NCBI GenBank assembly: GCA_949282965.1
Contig: CASDQW010000003.1
Coordinates: 57,617-121,616, forward strand
Reading direction: 5' to 3'
DNA: 64,000 nucleotides
DNA from: an uncultured Lentisphaeria bacterium
Lineage (GTDB): Bacteria; Verrucomicrobiota; Lentisphaeria; Victivallales; Victivallaceae
Shown here: positions 34,903 to 43,611 of the stretch, piece by piece
Layout of the letters: every line of letters begins with the position of its first letter
Position numbering within the stretch: the first letter of the stretch is position 1
Made by a program: the position numbers and the translations under genes
Notes under the pieces: model-generated
The model's input: the letters and a program-made list of their open reading frames with translations, nothing else
Told to the model about the DNA's origin: nothing
Databases searched by the model: none

Positions 34903-35704
34903 CGGGGGTCTCCCGCTTCAGCGGCAGCGCCTTGAGGATGTCCTGAATATTGGCGTCCCAGAATTCCCAGGTGTGGCTTCCGGGCGACTCCTGGTAATGG
35001 TACTCGAACGCCCCCAGCGCCTCCACCCGACGCCGAAATGCCAGATTGTCCGCATAAAGGAAATCTTCTGTCCCGCATGCCTGGAACAGTCGGGGACGCA
35101 TGGCGGGCGGCAGGACGGCGGTTTTCTCCAACAGCCGCAACAGATCGTCTTCCGGCGGCACGGGGTTGCCCGCGCCGAAAAAGCTGTCCGCCTCCTTTTC
35201 GCAATGATACTCGGTCCGGAGGCGCACCAGGAATTGCGCCATATCCGTCACCGCCGACAGCGCCCCCGCGAAACAGAATTTCTCCGGCCGCCGCAATGCC
35301 AGCTTCAACGCGCCGTATCCCCCCATGGACAAGCCCGCGGCAAACGTATCCTCCCGCCGGGGACTGACCGGGAAGAAACTTTCCACGATCTGCGGCAGTT
35401 CCTCCGCCAGAAACGTCCAGTAATTCGCCCCGCAGACCATGTCCGTGTAAAACGAACGTCCTCCGTCCGGCATGACCACCACCAGCCCCAGCGCCGCCAC
35501 ATACCGCTCAATCGAAGTCCGCCGCATCCAGATGGTGTAATCGTCGCTCATGCCGTGCAGCAGATACAGCACCGGATACAGCTTTTTCCCGCCGCCGCTG
35601 GAATCCTGTCCGATCTGAGTGCTGACTTTCTGAGGAATGATCACATTCATTCCACAGGCTTTGGCGAGCGCATCCGAGTGAAAGTTGCAATGAATCAGAG
35701 CCAT
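34895..35704 (-). CDS. Alpha/beta-hydrolase, esterase D / tributyrin esterase family
   Basis: The 269-residue cytosolic hydrolase has the oxyanion region YPVLYLLHGMSDDYTIW, the nucleophile elbow AGLSMGGYGALKLAL (Ser about residue 126), an Asp candidate in ACGTEDFLY, and the final His in SPGSHTWEFWD. The layout matches the esterase D / S-formylglutathione hydrolase / EstA superfamily. No signal peptide is seen, so it probably acts on small cytosolic esters; acetyl or feruloyl esters from plant glycans are possible substrates. It follows the SDR gene by 38 bp on the same strand. Confidence 0.82.
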   Translation of the reverse strand: MALIHCNFHSDALAKACGMNVIIPQKVSTQIGQDSSGGGKKLYPVLYLLHGMSDDYTIWMRRTSIERYVAALGLVVVMPDGGRSFYTDMVCGANYWTFLAEELPQIVESFFPVSPRREDTFAAGLSMGGYGALKLALRRPEKFCFAGALSAVTDMAQFLVRLRTEYHCEKEADSFFGAGNPVPPEDDLLRLLEKTAVLPPAMRPRLFQACGTEDFLYADNLAFRRRVEALGAFEYHYQESPGSHTWEFWDANIQDILKALPLKRETPDA

Positions 35705-35742
35705 GTTCCATCCCTTTTTTTAATCCTGTCGGCCGTTCGCCG

Positions 35743-36465
35743 TCACAGATGCTGTCCGCAATCCACCAGCAGAATCGTCCCGGTAATCGACCGGTTGCCC
35801 GCCAGAAACAACACCGCCTCCGTCAAATCCGTCAACGCCACCGGACGTCCCAGCGGCACCCGCTGCAGCGTCTTCTCCATACGGCCTCCCGCCGGCAGCC
35901 ACGGCGGCGGCAGCACCGGCCCCGGCGCCAGGCCGTTTACCCGAATCCGCGGCGCCAGTTCCCGGGCAAATTCCAGCGTGGCGTCGCGCAACGCCCGGCG
36001 GCTGTGGGCATACGCTCCGCCATGCGGCACGGCGGCATGGATCTCCTGATCCAGCAGATTGATGATCGCCCCTTCGCCCGCCGTCGGCCGAAGTCGCGTG
36101 GCGAATTCCCGCATCAGTGCCACCGGCGCCAGATAGTTGACCTTAAAAAAACGCCGGTCTTCCTCCTCTCCGTCCGCCAGCACCGATTCGAAGCGCCGGT
36201 AGCGGGAGGCGTTGTTGATCAGAATATCCACCGGCCCCTCAATCTGGTGAAACAACGCTGCGGCCGCGCCGGGTTTTTCCAGATCGGCTTCCACAATCCG
36301 GTGACCGGTGCCGGGCAACTCCGCCGCCAGCGCCTCCGCCGCCGCCCGGGACTGCCGGCAATGCACCACCAGCGTGGCGCCCGCGGCGGCAAAAGCGCGG
36401 GCAACGGCCGCCCCCACCCGGACCGCGCCGCCGGTGATCAATACGGTTTTTCCGTCAAATCGCAT
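35743..36465 (-). CDS. Short-chain dehydrogenase, pteridine-reductase-like
   Basis: The 240-residue Rossmann enzyme begins KTVLITGGAVRVGAAVARAF; the GxxxRxG cofactor motif with Arg favours NADPH and resembles PTR1/FolM. NNAS is at about residue 85. The segment around the active site reads INLLDQE, then GGAYAHSRRAL. Asp replaces the usual active-site Ser, as in pteridine reductases. The Tyr is present, but the canonical Lys of YxxxK is replaced by Arg (YAHSR). That change could lower or alter activity. RVNGLAPGPV and the C-terminal TGTILLVDCG are normal. A dihydropteridine role is plausible; sequence alone does not settle it. Confidence 0.72.
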   Translation of the reverse strand: MRFDGKTVLITGGAVRVGAAVARAFAAAGATLVVHCRQSRAAAEALAAELPGTGHRIVEADLEKPGAAAALFHQIEGPVDILINNASRYRRFESVLADGEEEDRRFFKVNYLAPVALMREFATRLRPTAGEGAIINLLDQEIHAAVPHGGAYAHSRRALRDATLEFARELAPRIRVNGLAPGPVLPPPWLPAGGRMEKTLQRVPLGRPVALTDLTEAVLFLAGNRSITGTILLVDCGQHL

Positions 36466-36490
36466 GAGGACGCCTCCTTCCGGGCGGGAC

Positions 36491-36952
36491 TCAACGGCGC
36501 ATGGCGCGCCGGGCTTCCAGATCGTCCTGTTTCCGGCGCAGGTCTTCGCGCTTGTCGCCGTGGGTCTTGCCCTTGCAATAAGCGATCTCGACCTTCACCA
36601 GCCCCTGTTTGAGATAAAACCGAAGCGGCACCACCGTCCCGCCCTTTTCGCCGAGCATCTGTGCCAGTTTGCGGATTTCCGCGGCGTGCAGCAGGAGCTT
36701 CCGCTGCTGTTTCGGGGGGTGATTGAAACGGTTGCCCTGTCCGTAAACGGCGATGTGCGCGTTGTTCAACCAGGCCTCGCCGTCGCTGATCCGCACAAAG
36801 GAGTCGGTCAGCGTCACGGCGCGGTCACGGCAGCTTTTCACCTCGGTTCCGGTGAGTTTGATGCCCGCCTCGTAGCGTTCCAGAATGGTATAGTCGTGGA
36901 ATGCCTTCTTGTTGGTTGCGAGCACCGGATCGTCGGGATTGCGTCTCGGCAT
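36491..36952 (-). CDS. smpB: SsrA-binding protein SmpB
   Basis: The 153-residue protein works with tmRNA to rescue stalled ribosomes. The family core is ATNKKAFHDYTILERYEAGIKLTGTEVKSCR, the AWLNNAHIAVYGQGNRFNHPPKQQRKLLLHAAEI block, and LKQGLVKVEIAYCKGKTHGDKREDLRRK. The basic C-terminal tail that enters the mRNA channel is present (EARRAMRR). Length is normal. It lies 9 bp after dnaJ on the same strand. The tmRNA gene ssrA was not found in the window. Confidence 0.97.
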   Translation of the reverse strand: MPRRNPDDPVLATNKKAFHDYTILERYEAGIKLTGTEVKSCRDRAVTLTDSFVRISDGEAWLNNAHIAVYGQGNRFNHPPKQQRKLLLHAAEIRKLAQMLGEKGGTVVPLRFYLKQGLVKVEIAYCKGKTHGDKREDLRRKQDDLEARRAMRR

Positions 36953-36961
36953 GGCGGGAAC

Positions 36962-38116
36962 CTACTTGTTTTCCTTGAGGAAATTGCTGGCCTTTTCCTC
37001 GAACTGACGCCGCTTCGGATAATTGGCGGCGGTGAGGGATTTCTCGAATTTCCCCAGCAGATCGCGCTGTTCGGCGCTGAGCCGGGTCGGCACCTCCACC
37101 TGGACCCGGATATGCAGATCGCCACGCCCGCCGCCGCGCAATGCCGGAACCCCCTTGCCCTTGAGCCGGAGCAACGTTCCGTTCTGAGTACCTTCCGGCA
37201 CCTTCATTTTGGCGGGACCGGCAATGGTCGGAACCACGACGATTCCCCCCAGCGCCGCCGTCATGAACGGCACCGGCATTTCGCAGAGCAAGTCATTGCC
37301 CTCCCGGACGAACACCGCATGCGGTCGCACATGAATCACGACATATAAATCCCCCGGCGCGCCGCCGCGGCGCCCGCTTTCCCCTTCGCCGGCCACCCGC
37401 AGCCGGGAACCGGTATCCACCCCCGGCGGGATATGGAGCTGCAAGGTTTTTTCGATCCGTACGCGACCTTCTCCGCGGCATTTACGGCAGGGCTTGTCGA
37501 TCACCTCGCCAGTGCCGCGGCAGGCCGGACAAGGCTGGCGGACACTGAAAAAACCGTTGGATGTCGTAACCTGCCCGGTACCGCCGCAGCGGACGCAACG
37601 GGTTTTCCCGGAACCGGGCTCGCAACCGGTGCCGCTGCAACTGTCGCAGGTGGTCAGTCGCGGAATGGTGATCTTCGTATCGGCCCCGTAAACGGCGTCT
37701 TCAAAATCGATTTCCAGATCGTAGCGCAGATCCGCGCCATCCATGGCGCCGTTGGGATTCTGTCGTCGGCCGCCGCCGAAAAACTCTTCAAAAATACTCC
37801 CGCCGCCACCGGCGCCGCCACCAAACACCTGGCTGAAAATATCGAAGGGATCCTGGAATCCCCCTCCCGGCCGCCCGCCACCGGCGCCAGGCGCAAACGC
37901 ATCAGCGCCGAACTGGTCGTAGCGCGCCCGCTTATCGGGATCGCTGAGCACTTCGTACGCCTGGGAAATATCCTTGAATTTCTCCTCCGCCGCCTTGTCC
38001 CCCGGATTCTTGTCCGGATGGTATTTGATTGCCAGCTTGCGGTAGGCTTTCTTAATTTCTTCGGCGGAGGCGGTACGCGCCACGCCGAGCAGTTCGTAAT
38101 AATCCTGTTTGGCCAT
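36962..38116 (-). CDS. dnaJ: Chaperone protein DnaJ
   Basis: The 384-residue co-chaperone delivers substrates to DnaK. The J domain occupies residues 1-72 with the HPD tripeptide in [13 protein letters not shown] Gly-rich region follows ([30 protein letters not shown]). The zinc domain has four CxxCxGxG repeats: [24 protein letters not shown] and CRKCRGEG. The C-terminal substrate-binding domain and dimerisation tail are complete. It lies 21 bp after grpE. dnaK is not in the window. Confidence 0.98.
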   Translation of the reverse strand: MAKQDYYELLGVARTASAEEIKKAYRKLAIKYHPDKNPGDKAAEEKFKDISQAYEVLSDPDKRARYDQFGADAFAPGAGGGRPGGGFQDPFDIFSQVFGGGAGGGGSIFEEFFGGGRRQNPNGAMDGADLRYDLEIDFEDAVYGADTKITIPRLTTCDSCSGTGCEPGSGKTRCVRCGGTGQVTTSNGFFSVRQPCPACRGTGEVIDKPCRKCRGEGRVRIEKTLQLHIPPGVDTGSRLRVAGEGESGRRGGAPGDLYVVIHVRPHAVFVREGNDLLCEMPVPFMTAALGGIVVVPTIAGPAKMKVPEGTQNGTLLRLKGKGVPALRGGGRGDLHIRVQVEVPTRLSAEQRDLLGKFEKSLTAANYPKRRQFEEKASNFLKENK

Positions 38117-38137
38117 TTTGATCCACCTGATCCTGCC

Positions 38138-38767
38138 TTATTCGTCAATCTTCCCGGTTTCCGGCGCCGGTGCCGCGGGCATCGGTTTCCCGGTGGAAAC
38201 CACCACTTTGGCGGGACGAAGCAACCGGTCTCCAATCCGGTAGGCGGCACTCCACTCCCTGACCACATGTCCTTCCGGAACGGTTTCCGAAGGTTCCTGG
38301 GCCACGGCCTCCTGCCATTCGGGATCGAACGGGTTGTTGACACTTTCCTGTTTCTTGACGCCGAGATCCTCGAATGCCTTGATGTACTCCTGGATGATCA
38401 TCGCCACGCCCTGCCGGATGGCCTCGACGTTGTCGGATTTCTCCGCCGCGGTCTGGGCCATGCCGAGGAAGTCAAAGACCCGGAGAAAGGGGTCCAAGGT
38501 AGCGGTCACGCCCAGCATCCGGGCATCGGCGATATCCTTGAGCGTACGCTTGCGGTAATTTTGATAATCGGCCTGCAAATAGAGCATTTTCTCCTTGAGG
38601 TCGGCCAGTTCTTTTTTCAAGGCTTCGATTTCCGCCCGGGCGCCTTCGCTGAGCTCGGGTGTTTCAACGGCATCCGCTGCCGGAACCGGTTCGGCGGCGG
38701 CGTCCGCACCGGTCGTTTCCGGGTCAAACGGATTCGCCGTCTTCTTCTTCTCAGATTTTTTGGTCAT
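38138..38767 (-). CDS. grpE: Nucleotide exchange factor GrpE
   Basis: The 209-residue protein has an acidic, low-complexity N-terminus, a long coiled-coil region (EIEALKKELADLKEKMLYLQADYQNYRKRTLKD) and the C-terminal beta domain. It promotes ADP release from DnaK. The ATG at 38767 was chosen because an AAAGGA lies about 11 bases upstream and the MTKKSEKKK start is typical. The C-terminal part lacks the strict GrpE signature and is more diverged than usual, though coiled coil, length and position before dnaJ make the call safe. Downstream genes dnaJ, smpB, SDR, esterase and yjbQ follow closely. Confidence 0.92.
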   Translation of the reverse strand: MTKKSEKKKTANPFDPETTGADAAAEPVPAADAVETPELSEGARAEIEALKKELADLKEKMLYLQADYQNYRKRTLKDIADARMLGVTATLDPFLRVFDFLGMAQTAAEKSDNVEAIRQGVAMIIQEYIKAFEDLGVKKQESVNNPFDPEWQEAVAQEPSETVPEGHVVREWSAAYRIGDRLLRPAKVVVSTGKPMPAAPAPETGKIDE

Positions 38768-38848
38768 ATGTCTGAATCCTTTCCAAATCTTTTCCATTCA
38801 CGCCCCCCGTAAAACAAACAAACAGCAGCAATTTCCCCCAGACTTATT

Positions 38849-38876
38849 AATATAGTTCCGCTTTCCTTTTTTTCCA
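38849..38876 (-). promoter_or_regulatory. Candidate promoter for grpE-dnaJ operon
   Basis: On the minus strand, TGGAAA (38876-38871), a 16 bp spacer and TATATT (38854-38849). The -10 box is the recurring one and the -35 box is poor. No CIRCE inverted repeat is visible nearby. Confidence 0.4.
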
Positions 38877-38947
38877 CTCTTCCGGCGTCTCTCCGCACCG
38901 AATCGCCGGGAACCGGTGAAAACCACCCGCGCGTCACCGGAAAAAAG

Positions 38948-38976
38948 TTGAAAACCGCGCCCGGTCATGATATATT
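38948..38976 (+). promoter_or_regulatory. Promoter for psd-pssA
   Basis: TTGAAA (38948-38953), a 17 bp spacer and TATATT (38971-38976), 63 bp before the psd ATG. It is identical in both boxes and spacing to the ptsH and guaB candidates. Confidence 0.6.
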
Positions 38977-39039
38977 AGCCCCCGTCGGCACATCCGGTCG
39001 ACGGCACAAGCATTTTTGTCATAGAAGGAACATCGTCTT

Positions 39040-39726
39040 ATGATGACGCTGACACGATACGGCCTCCGGGAATGGGGCGGCGGCGGAATTGTCGCGCTGT
39101 TGCTGGCGGGGGGATTTTTTCTATTGATTCTCGCCGGTTTTCCGATAACGGGAGGGATCGGCATCGGCATTGTCGCACTCTGCTGGCTGGGATTGGCCGC
39201 GTTCTTCCGCAATCCCGTTCGGCGGGCGCCGGCGGATGCCGCGCTGCTGGTCAGTCCGGCGGACGGCGTGGTGCGGGATGTCGAGGAGGTGGATTTCGAT
39301 CAACCGCCGTTCACCGGAAAGGCGCGGCGGGTCGGGATTTTCCTCTCGGTGCTGAACGTCCATGTCAACCGGGCACCGGCCGACCTGGAAGTGGTAAGCG
39401 TCGTCTATCGGGAAGGCCGTTACCTGGATGCGCGCAGCGCCGGCTGCGTGACGGAAAATGAAGCCATGACCATCGCCGGTACGGCCACCGCCGCGGGCCA
39501 GACATTTCCGATGGGCATCCGGCAGATTTCCGGAGCGATCGCGCGGCGGATCGTCTGCCCGATGCAACCGGAGCGGCGGCTGCGGCGAGGCGAAATCTAC
39601 GGCATGATCAAATTCGGATCCCGCACCGAGTTGTATCTGCCTCTGGAAGGTGTCGAAGTCCGGGTTCGCCCCGGAGATCGGGTGTACGGCGGCAAAACCG
39701 TCATCGCCGCGGTCCGACACCCCTGA
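39040..39726 (+). CDS. psd: Phosphatidylserine decarboxylase (short type)
   Basis: The 228-residue enzyme converts phosphatidylserine to phosphatidylethanolamine. Two hydrophobic stretches (residues about 16-55) anchor it in the membrane. The catalytic part has LLVSPADGVVRDVEEV, IFLSVLNVHVNRAPADLEVV with the conserved His, and the self-cleavage site in MIKFGSRTELYLP, where the Ser of GS becomes the pyruvoyl group. It is the short, archaeal-like class. The start is 39040; a second ATG at 39043 is equally possible. AAGGAA stands 10 bases upstream. pssA follows 25 bp downstream. Confidence 0.95.
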   Translation: MMTLTRYGLREWGGGGIVALLLAGGFFLLILAGFPITGGIGIGIVALCWLGLAAFFRNPVRRAPADAALLVSPADGVVRDVEEVDFDQPPFTGKARRVGIFLSVLNVHVNRAPADLEVVSVVYREGRYLDARSAGCVTENEAMTIAGTATAAGQTFPMGIRQISGAIARRIVCPMQPERRLRRGEIYGMIKFGSRTELYLPLEGVEVRVRPGDRVYGGKTVIAAVRHP

Positions 39727-39751
39727 TGTTGCCCTGCGAACAGGAGTCCCC

Positions 39752-40576
39752 ATGAAGGAACGATTCAAACGACTGATCGAACGGAACCGCTGGCTGAAGG
39801 CGGTGCCGAATTCCCTGACTTTGTGCAATTCCCTCTGCGGGTTCGCGGCGATTCTCTTCACGCTGCGGGCTTATGAACGCGGCATGATGCCGGACACCGG
39901 AGCGGAGATCTTCGCCGCCAGCGCCTGGATCATTCTGTTCGCCATGGTCTTCGACGCGCTGGACGGATTCGCCGCACGGATTTTCAACGCGGCCAGCATG
40001 CACGGGGTGCAGATGGATTCCCTGGCGGATATGGTCACCTTCGGCGTGGCGCCGGCTACGGTAGTGGCCATTATGACCCATTCCCTCCGGGAACTGAACC
40101 GGAATCAGGAAATCGTGGTTTACCTGCTCTGCTCCGTCTATCTGGGATGTGCCGCGCTCCGGCTGGCGACCTACAACGTCCATGCCATTTTAAACAAGAA
40201 AAGCGGCGACAAATTCACCGGCCTGCCCTCCCCCGGTGGAGCGGCGGCCATCTGCAGCGTCGTCATGTTCGCCGAACACACTTCCATCGACATTGCCCGG
40301 CTGGCGCTGGTGCTGCCGACCTATGCGGCTGTACTCGGTTTGCTGATGGTCAGCAACATCCCCTACCTGCACTTCGGCAAGTGGCTGATTTCAATCCGGC
40401 GCAACCGGAAGCGGCTGCTGCTGCTGGTGCTGATGCTGCTGATCATTTTGCTGTTTCAGGCAAACGGCCTTCTGCTGCTGGTAACGTTGTATGTTCTCTC
40501 CGGCCCGGCGGCTTATCTTTTTCACCTGATTCACCGGTCGGAACCATCGGAAGCCGACGGGAAAGGAGCAGCATGA
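39752..40576 (+). CDS. pssA: CDP-diacylglycerol-serine O-phosphatidyltransferase
   Basis: The 274-residue integral membrane enzyme makes phosphatidylserine. The CDP-alcohol phosphotransferase motif is visible as DALDGFAARIFNAASMHGVQMDSLADM (about residues 69-95), with the metal-binding aspartates in place. PNSLTLCNSLCGFAAI is the N-terminal family block. Several hydrophobic helices follow to the C-terminus. The order psd then pssA is standard for the Gram-positive/archaeal-type pair. The frame is open further upstream into psd, but the ATG at 39752 follows CAGGAGTC. It overlaps the epimerase gene by 4 bases. Confidence 0.93.
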   Translation: MKERFKRLIERNRWLKAVPNSLTLCNSLCGFAAILFTLRAYERGMMPDTGAEIFAASAWIILFAMVFDALDGFAARIFNAASMHGVQMDSLADMVTFGVAPATVVAIMTHSLRELNRNQEIVVYLLCSVYLGCAALRLATYNVHAILNKKSGDKFTGLPSPGGAAAICSVVMFAEHTSIDIARLALVLPTYAAVLGLLMVSNIPYLHFGKWLISIRRNRKRLLLLVLMLLIILLFQANGLLLLVTLYVLSGPAAYLFHLIHRSEPSEADGKGAA

Positions 40577-41547
40577 TGCGTTATCTGATCACCGGCGGCG
40601 CCGGCTTTATCGGCGGACATCTGACGGAACGACTGTTGCGGGACGGGCACGAAGTGGTCGTCATCGACAACTTTTCCACCGGCAGCCGCAGCAACCTGGA
40701 AATCGCGGAAACTCTGGCCGCAGGAAGACTCCGGGTGCTCGAAGCCGATGTCGTATCCTCCGCCGAACTGCTGGACCGGGAAATCCGTGATGCGGACCGG
40801 GTCATTCACCTGGCGGCCGCGGTCGGCGTGGAACTGGTCATCCACGATCCGGTGCGCACCATTACCACCAATGTTCACGGCACGGAAAACGTCCTCGTGC
40901 CCGCCGCCAGATACGGGAAACGCACCCTCATCGCCTCCACCAGCGAAGTGTATGGGAAATCCACCAAGCCACTCTTCGCGGAAAGCGACGATCTGCTGAT
41001 CGGCAATCCGCTGCATGCCCGCTGGTCGTACGCCTGCAGCAAACTGCTGGACGAATTCCTGTTGATGGCACACCACCGCCAGTCGGGGTTGCCGGGAACC
41101 GTGGTCCGCTTCTTCAATACGGTGGGTCCGCGCCAGACCGGCCGTTACGGCATGGTGATCCCCCGTTTCGTGGAGAAAGCCCTGCACGGGGAACCGCTTC
41201 CGGTCTACGGCAGCGGCCGGCAGTCCCGCTGTTTCTGTCATGTGCTCGATATCGTCCGCGCCCTGCTGCTGCTGGTGGAGCGACCGGAATCCTGCGGCGG
41301 AATCTATAATATCGGCAGCAACCATCACATTTCCATTGGCGAGCTTGCCCGTTTCGTCATTGCCCGAATCGGCAGTCCATCGGAAATCCGTCATGTGCCC
41401 TACGATGAAGCCTACGAAAAAGGATTTGAGGACATGATGCATCGGGCACCCGACACAACGGCGCTTCGGGAGCTGACCGGCTGGGAACCGAAATTCACGC
41501 TGGAAAACATCATCGACGACGTCGTCCGGGAACAGCGCCGCAGCTGA
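40573..41547 (+). CDS. NAD-dependent sugar epimerase/dehydratase (extended SDR)
   Basis: The 324-residue Rossmann enzyme starts YLITGGAGFIGGHLTERLL and carries DNFSTGSRSNL, the active-site STSEVYG and YACSK, and RFFNTVGPRQTGRYGMVIPRFV. These fit UDP-glucuronate decarboxylase / UDP-glucose 4-epimerase relatives. Active-site Tyr and Lys are intact. The exact nucleotide sugar is not readable. The ATG at 40573 overlaps the pssA stop by 4 bases and has AAGGAG upstream; a second ATG follows at 40576. Its linkage to the phosphatidylserine genes suggests expression together, possibly for envelope glycans. Confidence 0.85.
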   Translation: MMRYLITGGAGFIGGHLTERLLRDGHEVVVIDNFSTGSRSNLEIAETLAAGRLRVLEADVVSSAELLDREIRDADRVIHLAAAVGVELVIHDPVRTITTNVHGTENVLVPAARYGKRTLIASTSEVYGKSTKPLFAESDDLLIGNPLHARWSYACSKLLDEFLLMAHHRQSGLPGTVVRFFNTVGPRQTGRYGMVIPRFVEKALHGEPLPVYGSGRQSRCFCHVLDIVRALLLLVERPESCGGIYNIGSNHHISIGELARFVIARIGSPSEIRHVPYDEAYEKGFEDMMHRAPDTTALRELTGWEPKFTLENIIDDVVREQRRS

Positions 41548-41603
41548 TCCGCTGTGGTCCCGCATCCGGCAAACGGGGTCGCCACCTTCCACAACTGTCC
41601 CGG

Positions 41604-41631
41604 CACTTTTCCGGGAACTGCGGAAAAAGTG
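41604..41631. promoter_or_regulatory. Imperfect inverted repeat upstream of fucI, possible operator
   Basis: CACTTTTCCG (41604-41613) is mirrored by CGGAAAAAGTG (41621-41631) with one extra A. It abuts a -10-like TATAGG (41632-41637). Together they resemble a repressor site next to a promoter, about 105 bp before fucI. The -35 region is weak, so the promoter itself is uncertain. Confidence 0.3.
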
Positions 41632-41736
41632 TATAGGATTTTGAATGGCGGTCGTCTTCCGGGCTTGTATTTTCCGGTAAGCGTGGTTATTTTGCCCCAA
41701 GACAACCACGCGATCTTCAAGCACGGGAGAATGACC

Positions 41737-43524
41737 ATGAACCTGAATGAACCTGTCAACCGTTTCCGCAGTGCACTACCGAAAGTCGGGATTCGCCCCA
41801 TTATCGACGGCCGCCGCCGCGGCATTCGTGAATCCCTCGAAGATCAGACCATGGGCATGGCCCACGCCGCCGCCGAGCTGATCACCGGCCATCTCCGCCA
41901 TCCGAACGGCGCACCGGTCGAATGCGTCATCGCCGACACCACCATTGCCGGCAGCGCCGAGGCCGCCGCCTGTGCCGACAAATTCTCCCGGAACAATGTC
42001 GGAGTCTCGCTCTCCGTCACCCCCTGCTGGTGCTACGGCTCCGAAACCATGGACATGCATCCTCTGACCCCCAAAGCAGTGTGGGGCTTCAACGGTACCG
42101 AACGGCCGGGAGCGGTCTATCTGGCGGCGGTCCTGGCGGCGCACAGTCAGAAGGGGTTGCCGGCATTCGGCATTTACGGGCACGACGTGCAGGACGCCGA
42201 CGATCGCTCGATACCGGCGGACGTGCGGGAAAAAATCCTCCGCTTCGTACGCGCCGGACTTGCGGTGGCGACGATGCGCGGGAAAACCTATCTCTCCATG
42301 GGCAGCGTCGCCATGGGCATTGCCGGCTCCATTGTCGATCCGGAAATGTTTGAGGATTACTTCGGCATGCGCTGCGTCTCAGTGGACATGAGCGAATTCA
42401 TCCGCCGCGTCAACGAAAAAATCTACGACCCGGCGGAATATGAACAGGCCCTGGCCTGGGTCGGGAAAAACTGCAAAGTGGGCCGGGATTTCTCCAACTC
42501 CGGCGTCACCGCGGAAGAAAACCGCCGCATCTGGGAATACGTGGTGAAAATGGCGATGATCACCCGCGACCTCATGGTCGGCAATCCCCGTCTGGCCGAG
42601 CTCGGCTTCGGCGAAGAAGCGCTCGGACACAACGCCATCGCCGCCGGTTTCCAGGGACAGCGCCAGTGGACCGACCATATGCCCAACGGCGATTTCCTCG
42701 AAACCATTCTCAACTCCTCCTTCGACTGGACCGGTATCCGCCAGCCTTACGTCGTCGCCACGGAAAACGACGCCCTGAACGGCATGTCCATGTTGTTCGG
42801 CCATCTGCTGACCGGCACCGCCCAGGGATTTTCGGACGTCCGTACCTACTGGCGTCCGGAGGCCGTCAAACGGGTCACCGGGTATGAGCTGACCGGTACC
42901 GCCGCCGGGGGGCTTATCCACCTGATCAATTCCGGCGCCACCACCCTGGACGCCACCGGACGCCAGAGTCGCGACGGCAGGCCCGTCATGAAACCCTACC
43001 TGGAAATCACACCGGAAGAGGCCCAGGCCTGTCTGGATGCGGTAGAATGGATCCCGGCGAATCGCGGGTATTTCCGCGGCGGCGGCTTCTCCTCCCGGTT
43101 CCTGTCGCGCGGCGGCATGCCGCTGACATTGAGCCGGCTGAACCGGATCAAAGGGCTCGGTCCCGTGCTTCAGATCGCCGAAGGCTGGACCTGCGAACTC
43201 CCGGAAAAAGTCCACGAAACGCTGGATTTGCGCACCGACCCGGGCTGGCCGACCACCTGGTTTGCTCCGCGCCTGACCGGCAAAGGCGCTTTCCGCGACG
43301 TCTACTCGGTTATGGCCAACTGGGGGGCCAATCACGGCGCGTTCTCCTTCGGCCACATCGGGGCGGAACTGATGACACTGGCCGCCATGCTGCGCATTCC
43401 GGTCTGTATGCACAACGTACCGGAAGAACAGATCTACCGGCCGAGCTCCTGGGCCGCGTTCGGCATGGATGCGGAAGGATCCGACTACCGCGCCTGCGCT
43501 AATTTCGGACCGCTCTACCGCTGA
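41737..43524 (+). CDS. fucI: L-fucose isomerase
   Basis: The 595-residue Mn-dependent ketol isomerase converts L-fucose to L-fuculose. Visible blocks include [72 protein letters not shown], and [17 protein letters not shown] with metal-site residues. [22 protein letters not shown] and the C-terminal [19 protein letters not shown] follow. Length is close to the 591 residues of the E. coli enzyme. The ATG at 41737 is preceded by GGGAGA 7 bases upstream; an ATG at 41731 sits right at that site. The rest of the fucose pathway (kinase, aldolase) is not adjacent. Confidence 0.96.
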   Translation: MNLNEPVNRFRSALPKVGIRPIIDGRRRGIRESLEDQTMGMAHAAAELITGHLRHPNGAPVECVIADTTIAGSAEAAACADKFSRNNVGVSLSVTPCWCYGSETMDMHPLTPKAVWGFNGTERPGAVYLAAVLAAHSQKGLPAFGIYGHDVQDADDRSIPADVREKILRFVRAGLAVATMRGKTYLSMGSVAMGIAGSIVDPEMFEDYFGMRCVSVDMSEFIRRVNEKIYDPAEYEQALAWVGKNCKVGRDFSNSGVTAEENRRIWEYVVKMAMITRDLMVGNPRLAELGFGEEALGHNAIAAGFQGQRQWTDHMPNGDFLETILNSSFDWTGIRQPYVVATENDALNGMSMLFGHLLTGTAQGFSDVRTYWRPEAVKRVTGYELTGTAAGGLIHLINSGATTLDATGRQSRDGRPVMKPYLEITPEEAQACLDAVEWIPANRGYFRGGGFSSRFLSRGGMPLTLSRLNRIKGLGPVLQIAEGWTCELPEKVHETLDLRTDPGWPTTWFAPRLTGKGAFRDVYSVMANWGANHGAFSFGHIGAELMTLAAMLRIPVCMHNVPEEQIYRPSSWAAFGMDAEGSDYRACANFGPLYR

Positions 43525-43547
43525 AGCCATCCCCAGACAAGACAGAA

Positions 43548-43581
43548 ACGCCGGACGACATGGGCCGTCCGGCGTTTTTTT
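43548..43581 (+). terminator. Intrinsic terminator of fucI
   Basis: ACGCCGGACG (43548-43557) pairs with CGTCCGGCGT (43566-43575), followed by a run of Ts to 43581. It lies 24 bp after the fucI stop and 31 bp before the convergent pyk end. Confidence 0.88.
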
Positions 43582-43611
43582 CATGCTTCCGGTCTTTGCC
43601 GCTTTCCAGCC

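Noticed and set aside
37122..38116. Glycine-rich repeat in dnaJ as a possible recombination tract
   Set aside because: It is the normal G/F-rich linker of DnaJ.
38768..39039. CIRCE operator before grpE
   Set aside because: No TTAGCACTC-N9-GAGTGCTAA-like repeat is present in the divergent gap.
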